From Gammaproteobacteria bacterium (GTDB lineage: Bacteria > Pseudomonadota > Gammaproteobacteria > Eutrophobiales > Eutrophobiaceae), in contig JACPSH010000057.1 in the NCBI GenBank assembly GCA_016193395.1, positions 1 through 64,000 on the forward strand: a stretch of 64,000 nucleotides of DNA, read 5' to 3'. Every line of letters begins with the position of its first letter. The first letter of the stretch is position 1. The notes below the pieces were generated by a model. That model did not search any database. It saw nothing but the letters and a program-made list of their open reading frames with translations, and had not been told where the DNA came from. A program made the translations under genes and the position numbers. This document shows positions 25,412-33,926 of this stretch, in pieces.

Positions 25412-26775
25412 TCAAACAGACCGTCCAGCACCTCAGCCAGTCTCTGCACCGTCTTCAACTGCATGTCTTCCAGCCCGCCCTTGGGACGGTTGGCGCGCGG
25501 AATCACGGCGCGCCGGAAACCGTGCTTCGCCGCTTCCTTCAGGCGCTCCATGCCGCTCTGAACCGGGCGGATTTCCCCTGAAAGGCCGGTTTCCCCGAAC
25601 ACGACGAGATCGCGGGGAATGGGACGATCGCGCAGGCTGGACATGACCGCGAGGAGGACGGCGAGATCCGCCGCCGTCTCCGTGATGCGCACGCCACCGA
25701 CCACGTTGACGAAAACGTCCTGGTCGGAAGTGGCGATCCCCACGTGGCGGTGGAGGACGGCGAGCAGCATTGCCAGGCGGTTGGAGTCGAGTCCCACCGT
25801 CACGCGCCGCGGATAGCCGCCCATGGCGCCGTCCACCAGCGCCTGCACCTCGACCAGAAATGGGCGCGTCCCCTCGCGCGTCACCATGATCACGCTGCCG
25901 GAGACGGGCTGCTCGTGCCCGGCGAGGAAGATCGCGGACGGGTTGCTGACTTCGCGCAATCCCCGATCGGTCATGGCAAATACGCCGAGTTCATTGACCG
26001 CTCCGAAGCGATTCTTCACCGCGCGGATCACCCGGTGCCGATCCGAGCTTTCGCCTTCGAAGTAGAGCACCGTATCCACCATGTGCTCGAGGACGCGCGG
26101 TCCGGCAAGCGCGCCTTCCTTGGTGACGTGGCCAACCAGGAAGACGACGCTATCCGTCTCCTTGGCAAAGCGCACGAGCTGCGCCGCGCATTCGCGCACC
26201 TGGCCGACCGCCCCGGGCGCCGACTGAAGCCAATCCGTGTAGACGGTCTGGATCGAATCGACGACCAGCGCCTGCGGCCGCTCCTCCGCGCACACGGACA
26301 GGATCCGTTCCATGCGGTTTTCGGCCAGCACCTGCAGGGCCGCGCGCGGCAATCCCAGCCGTTCCGCGCGCATCGCGATCTGGCCCGCGGATTCTTCCGC
26401 GCTCACGTACAGCGTGCGCAGCCCGTCCGTCGCCAGCGACGAAAGCACCTGTATGAGCAGGGTCGATTTGCCTATCCCCGGGTCGCCGCCGATCAGCACG
26501 ATGGAGCCGGGGACGAGGCCGCCGCCCACGGCGCGATCCAGTTCCCCCGAACCGCTGCGCACGCGCGGCAGGGCGTCGATCTTCGCATCCGAGAGCGAAG
26601 TGACGGTGGAGTCGGAAGCGGCGACGGCGCGGAAGCGCGCCCTCACCGACGTGGCGGACGGCACGGTCGTCTCCACCAGGGAATTCCACGCCCCGCAGTC
26701 CGTGCATTGCCCCGTCCATTTCGGGGCGACCGCGCCGCATTCGTTACATTGAAACCGTGTCTTGGGCTTCGCCAT
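25408..26775 (-). CDS. radA: RadA, DNA repair and branch-migration ATPase
   Basis: RecA-like ATPase acting in recombinational repair. The 455-residue product starts with a zinc finger (CNECGAVAPKWTGQCTDC). Walker A (GGDPGIGKSTLL), Walker B (ALVVDSIQTVY) and the RadA-specific KNRFGAVNELGVF follow. The C-terminus is the Lon-protease-like domain with GGVRITETAADLAVLLAVMSS. Its start lies 32 bp inside the end of alr, so the two are translationally linked. Confidence 0.97.
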   Translation of the reverse strand: MAKPKTRFQCNECGAVAPKWTGQCTDCGAWNSLVETTVPSATSVRARFRAVAASDSTVTSLSDAKIDALPRVRSGSGELDRAVGGGLVPGSIVLIGGDPGIGKSTLLIQVLSSLATDGLRTLYVSAEESAGQIAMRAERLGLPRAALQVLAENRMERILSVCAEERPQALVVDSIQTVYTDWLQSAPGAVGQVRECAAQLVRFAKETDSVVFLVGHVTKEGALAGPRVLEHMVDTVLYFEGESSDRHRVIRAVKNRFGAVNELGVFAMTDRGLREVSNPSAIFLAGHEQPVSGSVIMVTREGTRPFLVEVQALVDGAMGGYPRRVTVGLDSNRLAMLLAVLHRHVGIATSDQDVFVNVVGGVRITETAADLAVLLAVMSSLRDRPIPRDLVVFGETGLSGEIRPVQSGMERLKEAAKHGFRRAVIPRANRPKGGLEDMQLKTVQRLAEVLDGLFD

Positions 26776-27847
26776 GCTCCACGAACCTCAGCCGCTTGTG
26801 GACGCCGCACAGGATTTCGTAGGGCACCGTGCCCGCGCTGCGCGCGATGTCCTCGATCGGCCGGGCCTCCCCCCACAGCTCCACGGCGTCGCCGACTCTG
26901 GCCTGAGGCACGCCGCGCAGATCGACCGCCAGCATGTCCATCGATGCGAAACCGATGATCGCGCTCTGCCGGCCGCACACCATCACAGGCGTCCCGGTGC
27001 TGGCGTGGCGCGGGAATCCATCGCCGTAACCGGCGGCGACGACGCCGACGTCCATGTCTTCCGGACAGCGCCAGTTCGCGCCGTATCCAACCGGATCGCC
27101 CCTGCGCAGCCGCCGGATCGAGATCAGCTCCGACTGCAGGGCCATGACCGGCTGCAGACCGTACTCGGCGCCGGTACCGGAGTCGAAGGGCGACACGCCA
27201 TAGAGCATCAGCCCGGGGCGCACCCAGTCCGCGTGGCTCGCCGGCAAGGAGAGGATGGCCGCCGAATTGGCGATTGAGCGTTCTCCCGGAAGTTTCCCGC
27301 AGATCTGATCGAACACCCGCAATTGCTCGCCGGTCATCGCACTCCCCGGCTGATTAGCGAGAGCGAGATGGGTCATCAAGCGCGGCGAGCGCGCGACGGA
27401 CTCGCATTCGAGGAGGCGCCGCCAGGCGGATGCGGTCCGGTCGGGATCGAAGCCCAGGCGATGCATGCCGGTGTCGACCTTGAGCCAGGCCTTCGCCGGC
27501 CGCGACAGGCGAGCGCTCTCCAGAAGGTCGAGCTGGAATGCATGGTGAATCACGATCTCGAGACCGAGCGAAGAAATCAACGGCAGCTCGGCGCCCGAAT
27601 AGGGCCCCTCGAGCAGCACCACCGGCTTGCGCACGCCGGCGTCCCGCAATTGCTGCGCTTCCTCCAGGCAGGCCACACCGAAAGCATTCGCCGATCCGAG
27701 GGCGCGCGCGGCGCGTTCGATGCCGTGGCCGTAGGCATCGGCCTTGAGAATGGCCATGACGCGGGCGCGCGGCGCCAGCTCACGGACACGGGAGAGATTA
27801 TGGCGAAGGGCGTCGAGGTCGATGACGACGCGGGCGGGCCGCGTCAT
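26744..27847 (-). CDS. alr: alanine racemase
   Basis: PLP enzyme interconverting L- and D-alanine for peptidoglycan. The 367-residue protein has the PLP-lysine motif AILKADAYGHG and KVDTGMHRLGF. The catalytic tyrosine is in PVGYGANW, and AAGYGDGFPRH and the C-terminal GTVPYEILCGV are also present. Its ATG overlaps the dnaB stop (ATGA), continuing the dnaB-alr-radA series. Confidence 0.97.
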   Translation of the reverse strand: MTRPARVVIDLDALRHNLSRVRELAPRARVMAILKADAYGHGIERAARALGSANAFGVACLEEAQQLRDAGVRKPVVLLEGPYSGAELPLISSLGLEIVIHHAFQLDLLESARLSRPAKAWLKVDTGMHRLGFDPDRTASAWRRLLECESVARSPRLMTHLALANQPGSAMTGEQLRVFDQICGKLPGERSIANSAAILSLPASHADWVRPGLMLYGVSPFDSGTGAEYGLQPVMALQSELISIRRLRRGDPVGYGANWRCPEDMDVGVVAAGYGDGFPRHASTGTPVMVCGRQSAIIGFASMDMLAVDLRGVPQARVGDAVELWGEARPIEDIARSAGTVPYEILCGVHKRLRFVEHGEAQDTVSM

Positions 27848-30492
27848 TCGGCCTGCCCCATCATGTACGGCCGGTCCCCGATATAATTTTCGAAGCGCGT
27901 GAACTGGCCGAGGAAGGCCAGCTTGACAGTGCCGATAGGGCCGTTGCGCTGCTTGCCGATGATGATTTCGGCGACGCCCTTATCCGTGCTGTCTTCGTTA
28001 TACACTTCGTCGCGGTAGATGAAGACAATGAGATCTGCGTCCTGCTCAATGGCGCCACTATTGTGACTCACAATTCCGTCCGCGAGCCACGATGCTTCGC
28101 CGGGGACCGTCAGGTCATACACATCTTCCTCGCCCGAATCCTCAACTGCGGCAACGCGGTCCCAGAACAGGTCACTTTCGCAGGCTTTCTGCAACCCCTC
28201 GTCTTTCAAGATGGCTGCATACTCGGCGATCAGTCTCCTCGAAGGGGCGTGATCAATGTTGATGTTCTGGTATCCCCGCAGTGCGGCCATCTGTGTACGT
28301 GTAATCCCTTGCCGTTGCATCAATGCGCAGACCCTCTGCATGACCTGCTCGGGTAGCGTATCGACGTTCGTATTCTGAACGACACCGACAAGGTAATGAC
28401 GAAGCTGCTGCACTGCGCCTGCCCGAGGGCCGAACCCGCCGATGACGTCAGCGAAGCGCTTCTGGGATTCCGAACCGCTGACGTCTACTGTATAAGTCGG
28501 TCGACCGGCCTTGCCGTGGACCGCCCTGATTCGCGCTACGATACCCAACCGCAGCAGCAGCGCCGCGACGTCCTTCGCGAGTGTCGTGCTCGCGGTCGAG
28601 AAGAACACGCGAGGCGCACCTCTTGTCATCGGCTTCCGCAAGGTGACAGACCCGTCCGTTGCCCAAAGGTGACGCAGCAACAGCGCGATCTGTTCGTCCG
28701 CCAACGCAAACACAGCCGCCGGCAGGCGCTTCTCATGCGACCGCTGTCCGAAGATACCGAGATCCTTGAGCCACGCGCCGACTCCCGTGGGCGACCAGCG
28801 ATTGCCGTTCCCGCTGATGACGAGCTGATGCCAATTGCCTCGTCCCGCGTGAGGGGTGACACAGCAGCCGAACTTTTCGGCGGCCTCCCGCACGGCCCTG
28901 CTGTTCTCCTCGGATCCCGTCGTATAGCGCAAAGGCTGATGCTTGACATAGCTGCCGTCCCCGACCAGGTGCCCGAGTAGCACGAGCCAGTGCTCCGGCC
29001 AGGGCTGCACTTCTGCTGGCGCCGGTATTCTGCGCGCCAACGCCAGACGATCCCCCTGCGCAAGCTCCGAAAGTGTGCGCCAGCCCAAGCCGGTCAGTAC
29101 GCGATGCTGCGCCGTTGCCCGCAGGGTCCGGCCGCTGGCAAGTGCCACGCGGAACACCGGTCGCGACCCGACCTTCCAGACCTTGTCGCTGCGAGCGGCA
29201 ACAATCCGTTGATCCTCGGAAATGGCCCAAACCTCCGGAGTCATGCCCATCAACTCGACGATGGGCACGCGCCGGCCGTCAGTGAGGCATACCAGCGTGT
29301 CACCCGTGACACACTCGCGCAGGTCACTCATCACCGGCCGTTTGTTCGGCCGCTGTTCCAGGCTGCGGTTGAGCTGCGACAAGGCCACGACCGGCACGCT
29401 GAGCTCCTTTGCCATCGCCTTCAGCGAGCGCGTGATTTCGGAGATCTCCGTAGCGCGGTTCTCCGTGCTGCCCGGCACCTGCATCAGCTGCAGGTAGTCC
29501 ACGACGATCATGTCCAGCCCGTGCTCGCGCGCGATGCGGCGGCAGCGCGACCGCAGTTCCACCGGCGTCAACGCCGGCGTGTCGTCGACGAACAGCTTGG
29601 CGTCCTTGAGGATTTCGACCGCGGAGGTGAGCCGTGGCCAGTCTTCGTCGCTGAGCTTTCCGGTCCGCACCTTGTGCTGGTCGATGCGTCCGAGCGAAGA
29701 CATCATGCGCATGGCGAGCTGCTCGCCGGGCATCTCCATGCTGAACACGGCAACCGTGAGCTTGCCCTTGATCGCCGCGTGCTCGGCCACGTTGATCGCC
29801 CATGCGGTCTTGCCCATCGACGGTCTTCCGGCCACCACGACCAGATCGGATGACTGCAGGCCCCCGGTCCGATCGTCGAAGTCGTCGAAGCCGGTGGCCA
29901 CGCCGGTGATCGCGCTCTTCTTCTGGAACAGCTCGTCCACGCGATCGAGCGCGCGGACCAGCAGGTCCTTGATGGGACGGAAGCTGCGCCGGCCGCGCGT
30001 CTCCTGCTCGGCAATGGCGAATACTGCCTGTTCGGCGGACTCCAGGATTTCCTCGCTGCTGCGCCCGGCGGGATTGAAGACCGATTCGTTGATGTCCATC
30101 GCGGCGTGGATGAGCTGCCGCATCACGGACCGGCGGCGGACGATGTCCGCGTATGCGGAGATATTGGCGGCCGTGGGCGTGTTTTCCGCGACGGCCGCCA
30201 GGTAACTCAGCCCGCCCGCGTCGCCCAACTTCTGGTTGCTCTCCAGCCATTCGGCGACCGTGACAATGTCGAACGGCTTGCCCTGCGATTCGAGCGCCGT
30301 GATGGCGCTGAAGATGACGCGATGGTCCTGGCGGTAGAAATCTTCGGCCTGCAGTCGCTCGGCGACTTTCAGCCAGGCGTCCTTGTCCAGAAAGATGCCG
30401 CCGAGAACCGCCTGCTCCGCCTCGATGGAATGCGGCGGGATCCGCAGGGCCCGCGTTTCGGAATCCACCGCGGATTTAGCGGGCTCGGGCAT
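27844..30492 (-). CDS. dnaB: replicative DNA helicase DnaB with in-frame intein
   Basis: Hexameric helicase that unwinds DNA at the replication fork. The 882-residue precursor consists of extein residues 1-393, an intein at 394-811 and extein 812-882, giving a 464-residue mature helicase of normal length. The N-terminal extein has IPPHSIEAEQAVLGG, Walker A AGRPSMGKTA, VVDYLQLMQ and the DnaB loop RSLKAMAKELSVPVVALSQLNR. The C-terminal extein resumes with SGAIEQDADLIVFIYRDE. The junction splits the conserved DLRE/SGAIEQDAD. Function requires protein splicing. It is followed by alr with overlapping codons and preceded by a heptamer-repeat region. Confidence 0.97.
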   Translation of the reverse strand: MPEPAKSAVDSETRALRIPPHSIEAEQAVLGGIFLDKDAWLKVAERLQAEDFYRQDHRVIFSAITALESQGKPFDIVTVAEWLESNQKLGDAGGLSYLAAVAENTPTAANISAYADIVRRRSVMRQLIHAAMDINESVFNPAGRSSEEILESAEQAVFAIAEQETRGRRSFRPIKDLLVRALDRVDELFQKKSAITGVATGFDDFDDRTGGLQSSDLVVVAGRPSMGKTAWAINVAEHAAIKGKLTVAVFSMEMPGEQLAMRMMSSLGRIDQHKVRTGKLSDEDWPRLTSAVEILKDAKLFVDDTPALTPVELRSRCRRIAREHGLDMIVVDYLQLMQVPGSTENRATEISEITRSLKAMAKELSVPVVALSQLNRSLEQRPNKRPVMSDLRECVTGDTLVCLTDGRRVPIVELMGMTPEVWAISEDQRIVAARSDKVWKVGSRPVFRVALASGRTLRATAQHRVLTGLGWRTLSELAQGDRLALARRIPAPAEVQPWPEHWLVLLGHLVGDGSYVKHQPLRYTTGSEENSRAVREAAEKFGCCVTPHAGRGNWHQLVISGNGNRWSPTGVGAWLKDLGIFGQRSHEKRLPAAVFALADEQIALLLRHLWATDGSVTLRKPMTRGAPRVFFSTASTTLAKDVAALLLRLGIVARIRAVHGKAGRPTYTVDVSGSESQKRFADVIGGFGPRAGAVQQLRHYLVGVVQNTNVDTLPEQVMQRVCALMQRQGITRTQMAALRGYQNINIDHAPSRRLIAEYAAILKDEGLQKACESDLFWDRVAAVEDSGEEDVYDLTVPGEASWLADGIVSHNSGAIEQDADLIVFIYRDEVYNEDSTDKGVAEIIIGKQRNGPIGTVKLAFLGQFTRFENYIGDRPYMMGQAE
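28060..29313 (-). mobile_element. DnaB intein with LAGLIDADG-type homing endonuclease
   Basis: A 418-residue in-frame insertion at a conserved active-site loop of DnaB. It begins with Cys394 (CVTGDTLVCLTDGRR, block A) and has the block B histidine in TAQHRVLT. It ends in VSHN followed by a serine, so all residues for self-splicing are present. Between the splicing blocks lie two dodecapeptide-like motifs, LLGHLVGDGSY and LLLRHLWATDGSV, the paired DOD endonuclease active sites. Their acidic residues are intact, so homing activity may be retained. Block F is VYDLTVPGEASWLADGIV. Bounds were fixed codon by codon (TGT at 29311-29313, AAT at 28060-28062). Confidence 0.95.
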
Positions 30493-30497
30493 GGTGC

Positions 30498-30628
30498 GGG
30501 ACTCGGGGCTCGGGATTCGTGGCTCGGGAGAAGTGAATCAATTCCGACGGACGCGATATTCTACTCCTTCAATCAGACCACGCGACTCTTTCGGCGGGCG
30601 GCGATCCGAGTCCCGGGTCCCGGCTCGC
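30498..30628. repeat. heptamer-periodic repeats between rplI and dnaB
   Basis: Seven-base units (GGGACTC, GGGGCTC, GGGATTC, GTGGCTC) run from 30498 to about 30530. A complementary run (CGAGTCC, CGGGTCC, CGGCTCG) lies at 30605-30628. The two can pair into an imperfect stem around a 75-base loop. They fill most of the gap between rplI and dnaB and may separate the ribosomal transcript from dnaB. Confidence 0.6.
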
Positions 30629-30630
30629 TA

Positions 30631-31080
30631 TTACTCCTCCGGAACGATGCTCACCTTGATGCGCGCATCCACATCGGCATGCAGGTTGAGGTCCACTTCA
30701 TACTCGCCCACGACGCGGTACGGGCCGTTCGGAAGCTTGACCTCGTGCTTGGCCAATTCCACGCCGGCCTCGACCGCCGCCTCGGCGATGTCGGAAGTGC
30801 CGACCGAGCCGTATAGCTTACCCTCGCTGCCGGCCTTTCTGCGTATGGTGACGCTAAGGAAGTTCAGTTTCTCGGCGCGGGCCTTTGCGGCCGCGAGCCC
30901 CTCGGCCTGCGTCTTCTCCAGTTCGACCCGCTTGGTCTCAAGCTGCGCGACGTTCTCGGCCGTGGCCGGCACGGCCTTGCCCTGCGGGATGAGGTAATTC
31001 CTCCCGAAACCAGGTTTGACGCGCACCTTGTCGCCGAGATCGCCGAGTCTGCGGATCTTTTCCAGCAGTATGACTTCCAT
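30631..31080 (-). CDS. rplI: 50S ribosomal protein L9
   Basis: L9 of the large ribosomal subunit, 149 residues. The N-terminal domain [19 protein letters not shown] with [16 protein letters not shown] is diagnostic. A long connecting helix and the C-terminal domain follow ([15 protein letters not shown]). It lies in the usual rpsF-rpsR-(DUF2232)-rplI order. Confidence 0.98.
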   Translation of the reverse strand: MEVILLEKIRRLGDLGDKVRVKPGFGRNYLIPQGKAVPATAENVAQLETKRVELEKTQAEGLAAAKARAEKLNFLSVTIRRKAGSEGKLYGSVGTSDIAEAAVEAGVELAKHEVKLPNGPYRVVGEYEVDLNLHADVDARIKVSIVPEE

Positions 31081-31118
31081 CGCTCTACCCCAGATTGCAA
31101 GTCGTCAATAATATCACA

Positions 31119-32024
31119 TCATCCCGAATCGCCGCCGCGCTGCCGGGGCGGTCCGCCCAGCCAGGAATCGACCATGCCGACGCAGGCGACGAACAGCAGC
31201 ATTTTCGGCACGAGCAGCAACAAACCGTACATGCCGGCCAGCCATGCCCGGGACAGCTTGCGCCCTGCCACGATCCGATGCGCCGCCGAAAGTCCCTGGA
31301 ACAAGTACATCATCAGCGACAGGAACAAGAGGTCACGCAGCAGCGGCTGGGTCTCGCCCTGCCCAAGGAGCAACACCAGTATCGCCGCCAGGGCCAGTCC
31401 CGCGAGCCAGCGCGGCAACCGCAATAGGTAAAACTCCTGGCGGAATGCCCCGGGGAAATACAACAGGGCCTGCCACCAGCGCGCGATCAATAGCGTCACC
31501 ACCACGCTGATGATGAGTGCCGAGGCCATCATGGCGTTCAGAAAGGGAGCGGAGGCCTGCAATACGTCCAGATACGGTGTTGACGCCTCGCCTGGGAGTG
31601 CACTGCGGAACCAGTCCGAAAACCAGGACTGCCAGAAATCCGTAACGTCCTCAACGAGCAGGTAAGCGCCCGCCGCGAACACCATCCCCAATCCGCCCGC
31701 GGTCATGACCAGGGCGCCCTGCGATTCGGCATGGCGCAGGATGACCGCGCATATCCAGACCGGCAGCCAGATCCCGAGGACAAACGTTCCCGCCACGGCG
31801 GGGTGCAACTTGGCCAGCATTCCAGCCAGCACCACGAACGCCAGGCTGCCGGCGATGATCTGGAGTCCGACGAGGCCGCCGCGCCGCAGGGTGATCAGGC
31901 CGACCGGCGCGCCGCTGATCACGAACGCGAGCGGGGGCAGAAACCACGATACGACGGTGAGCGTCCCAACGACGGCTATCGCCTCGAGCCGCCCGCGAAT
32001 CAGAAATGTACCCAGCGCGCGCAT
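31119..32024 (-). CDS. DUF2232-family multi-pass membrane protein
   Basis: A 301-residue inner-membrane protein with about eight hydrophobic spans and no known activity. A membrane protein of this type occurs between rpsR and rplI in Pseudomonas and other gammaproteobacteria, which makes it a useful lineage marker. I start it at the ATG 32022-32024 (MRALGTFLIRGRLEAI), which looks like the family N-terminus; an in-frame ATG at 32072 would add 16 residues. Ends in LLLLVPKMLLFVACVGMVDSW and a short polar tail. Confidence 0.8.
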   Translation of the reverse strand: MRALGTFLIRGRLEAIAVVGTLTVVSWFLPPLAFVISGAPVGLITLRRGGLVGLQIIAGSLAFVVLAGMLAKLHPAVAGTFVLGIWLPVWICAVILRHAESQGALVMTAGGLGMVFAAGAYLLVEDVTDFWQSWFSDWFRSALPGEASTPYLDVLQASAPFLNAMMASALIISVVVTLLIARWWQALLYFPGAFRQEFYLLRLPRWLAGLALAAILVLLLGQGETQPLLRDLLFLSLMMYLFQGLSAAHRIVAGRKLSRAWLAGMYGLLLLVPKMLLFVACVGMVDSWLGGPPRQRGGDSG

Positions 32025-32109
32025 TGGTGCGGGGACGATCAGCGCCGCGATGCACCGGATCGGGAAAAGCATCCCGGGCGCAAAACGGCGGCCGCCGAGC
32101 CGGTCGGGA

Positions 32110-32334
32110 CTAGTGCGAGTCGCAGTAAGGGATCAGCGCCAGGAACCGGGCGCGCTTGATGGCCGTCGCCAACTGCCGCTGGTAACGCGCCTTGGTCCCG
32201 GAAATGCGGCTTGGGACAATCTTTCCCGTTTCCGTAACGTAGCTCTTCAGCGTGTTGAGGTCCTTGTAATCGATCTCCTCGACCCCTTCCGCCGTGAATC
32301 TGCAGTAACGCTTGCGCCTGAAATACCGTGACAT
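32110..32334 (-). CDS. rpsR: 30S ribosomal protein S18
   Basis: S18, 74 residues, small-subunit protein that pairs with S6. Conserved core: [35 protein letters not shown] and [18 protein letters not shown]. It follows rpsF by 26 bases in the same operon. Confidence 0.98.
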   Translation of the reverse strand: MSRYFRRKRYCRFTAEGVEEIDYKDLNTLKSYVTETGKIVPSRISGTKARYQRQLATAIKRARFLALIPYCDSH

Positions 32335-32360
32335 GTGGTGCTCCCGTGTTCTTGCGCCGT

Positions 32361-32804
32361 CTAGGGTGTGGTCGTTTCGCCCTGTGCAGCGGGCGTTTCT
32401 TCGACCGCGGCCGGGGTTTCGGCCTCCTCTTCCTCGACCGTTTCCTCGCCGCGGGCGCTGAAGCGGTACTCCTCTTCCTGTTCCTCCTTGCTTTTCGCCA
32501 GCGGCGAAGGATCGACCACGGCCTTGTCGCGGCCGATGATCAGGTCGCGGATGACGGCATCATTGAAGCGGAAGGCGCTGTTGAGCTGGTTCAGGGTCGG
32601 CTGATCGCACTCGATGTTCATCAGCACGTAGTGCGCCTTGTGAACCTTGTTGATGGTGTAGGCCAGCTGCCGCCGACCCCAGTCCTCCATACGGTGGATC
32701 CTGCCTCCGCCCGCCTCGATCATCCCGCGGTAGCGTTCGATCATGGCGGGGACCTGCTCGCTCTGGTCGGGATGGACCAGAAACACGATCTCATAGTGGC
32801 GCAT
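32361..32804 (-). CDS. rpsF: 30S ribosomal protein S6
   Basis: S6, 147 residues. It begins [20 protein letters not shown] and has [20 protein letters not shown]. It ends in a long Glu-rich tail ([10 protein letters not shown]) as in E. coli, where such tails receive extra glutamates. The ATG at 32802-32804 with GAGAGGA seven bases upstream sets the start; the frame extends further upstream without coding value. Confidence 0.97.
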   Translation of the reverse strand: MRHYEIVFLVHPDQSEQVPAMIERYRGMIEAGGGRIHRMEDWGRRQLAYTINKVHKAHYVLMNIECDQPTLNQLNSAFRFNDAVIRDLIIGRDKAVVDPSPLAKSKEEQEEEYRFSARGEETVEEEEAETPAAVEETPAAQGETTTP

Positions 32805-32901
32805 GGTGGTTTTCCTCTCGGTTCGTGAGCCTCCCGCACGCCGGGCGGTGAGGCAAGGAATCCGGGCCCGGAACAGCCGGGCACCGTAAAAAAGCCGCGC
32901 G

Positions 32902-32930
32902 ATTCTAGTGGATTGGCAGCTTGACTGCAA
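32902..32930 (-). promoter_or_regulatory. candidate promoter and leader of the rpsF operon
   Basis: On the minus strand TTGCAG (32925-32930) and TAGAAT (32902-32907) are 17 bases apart; the -10 matches five of six. The start would lie near 32895, giving a leader of about 90 bases with several CCCGG/CCGGG pairings. In many bacteria the S6-S18 complex binds a CCG-bearing hairpin in this leader to repress the operon. The leader here has suitable CCG elements, but the exact fold is not determined. Together with the hairpin array this accounts for the 345-bp gap 32805-33149. Confidence 0.4.
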
Positions 32931-32948
32931 TTAGCAGGCTGACAGGTT

Positions 32949-33138
32949 GTTGAAAAAGTCCGTCCATAGACTTTTTCAACTCGAAAAGCAAAAAGTGTGA
33001 TTTTTGCTTTTCTCCATTTTTCAATGCCTTGAAAAATGGCGGTGCATCCTGCACCGCTTTATCAGGCTGTTGAAAAGGCTTTTTCAACAGCCTGCTAATG
33101 CAAAAGTCCACGGACGGACTTTTGCATCGACCTGTCAG
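32949..33138. repeat. array of six consecutive perfect hairpins
   Basis: Six perfect inverted repeats stand head to tail. Stem pairs are: 32949-32960 with 32969-32980; 32983-32994 with 33001-33012; 33014-33024 with 33029-33039; 33040-33046 with 33050-33056; 33063-33076 with 33081-33094; and 33098-33109 with 33116-33127. Spacers between hairpins are 0-6 bases. The first and fifth share GTTGAAAA arms; the sixth is copy B of the 41-bp repeat also at 25371. It lies between the rlmB stop and the rpsF promoter, so it may insulate the two operons. The GTTGAAAA arms also recall insertion-sequence ends, so a MITE-like origin is possible. Confidence 0.85.
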
Positions 33139-33149
33139 GGCGGGCGGCG

Positions 33150-33926
33150 TCATTGGCCCGCGCGCCGCTGGCGGACGGCCTCGTAAAGGCAGATCCCTGC
33201 CGCCACCGCGACATTCAGGCTCTCCACGCTCCCCTGCATCGGCAGCCTGGCGATGTGGTCGCAGTGCGCGCGGACATTGCGCCGCAATCCCTGTCCCTCC
33301 CCGCCGAGGACCAGTGCGGTCGGCAGGGTCAAATCGACCTCGTACAAATCGGCCGCCCCGTCCTCGGCGGTCCCGATGATCCAGATCCCCGCGTCCCGGA
33401 TCGTGCGCAGCGCGCGGGCCAGATTGGCCACGCTGATCACGGGCACGCTCTCGGCCGCCCCGCTGGCTACCTTGCGCGCGGCGGCGGTCATCGGCGCCGC
33501 CCGATCCCTGGGCACGACGACGCCGTCAATGCCCGCTGCATCGGCCGTGCGCACGCACGCGCCCAGATTGCGCGGATCGGTCACTCCGTCCAGCACCAGC
33601 AGCAGCGGCGGCGTCCGGTGTGCTCCCCGCGCAAGCAGTTCCTCCAGATCCGCCGGCCGCTCCATGCTGCCACGACGCCGGAGCACCAGCCCCTGATGCC
33701 GGGCATACGAAGTTTCGCTGTCCAGCATCTGTCGCGCCACGGCGCGCACCGGGATCGATGCTCCGCGCGCCAGTTCGAGCACGCCGCGCAGGGACGCGGA
33801 GGACTCCCTGCCTTCCTGCAACCAGATTTCCAGCGCGCGCGCCGGCGCGCGCTCCAGGGCATGGCGTACGGCGTGCAGGCCGTACACCAGCTCAATGTTG
33901 CCTTCGCGATCTGCGGCGCCGCCCAT
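33150..33926 (-). CDS. rlmB: 23S rRNA (guanosine-2'-O-)-methyltransferase
   Basis: SpoU-type methyltransferase modifying G2251 of 23S rRNA. The 258-residue protein has the substrate-binding N-domain (VYGLHAVRHALE). The knotted catalytic domain follows, with DGVTDPRNLGACVRTADAAG, LVLGGEGQGLRR and the final MQGSVESLNVAVAAGICLYE. The ATG at 33924-33926 lies 35 bp inside the end of rnr; an upstream GTG-type extension lacks family resemblance. Confidence 0.95.
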   Translation of the reverse strand: MGGAADREGNIELVYGLHAVRHALERAPARALEIWLQEGRESSASLRGVLELARGASIPVRAVARQMLDSETSYARHQGLVLRRRGSMERPADLEELLARGAHRTPPLLLVLDGVTDPRNLGACVRTADAAGIDGVVVPRDRAAPMTAAARKVASGAAESVPVISVANLARALRTIRDAGIWIIGTAEDGAADLYEVDLTLPTALVLGGEGQGLRRNVRAHCDHIARLPMQGSVESLNVAVAAGICLYEAVRQRRAGQ

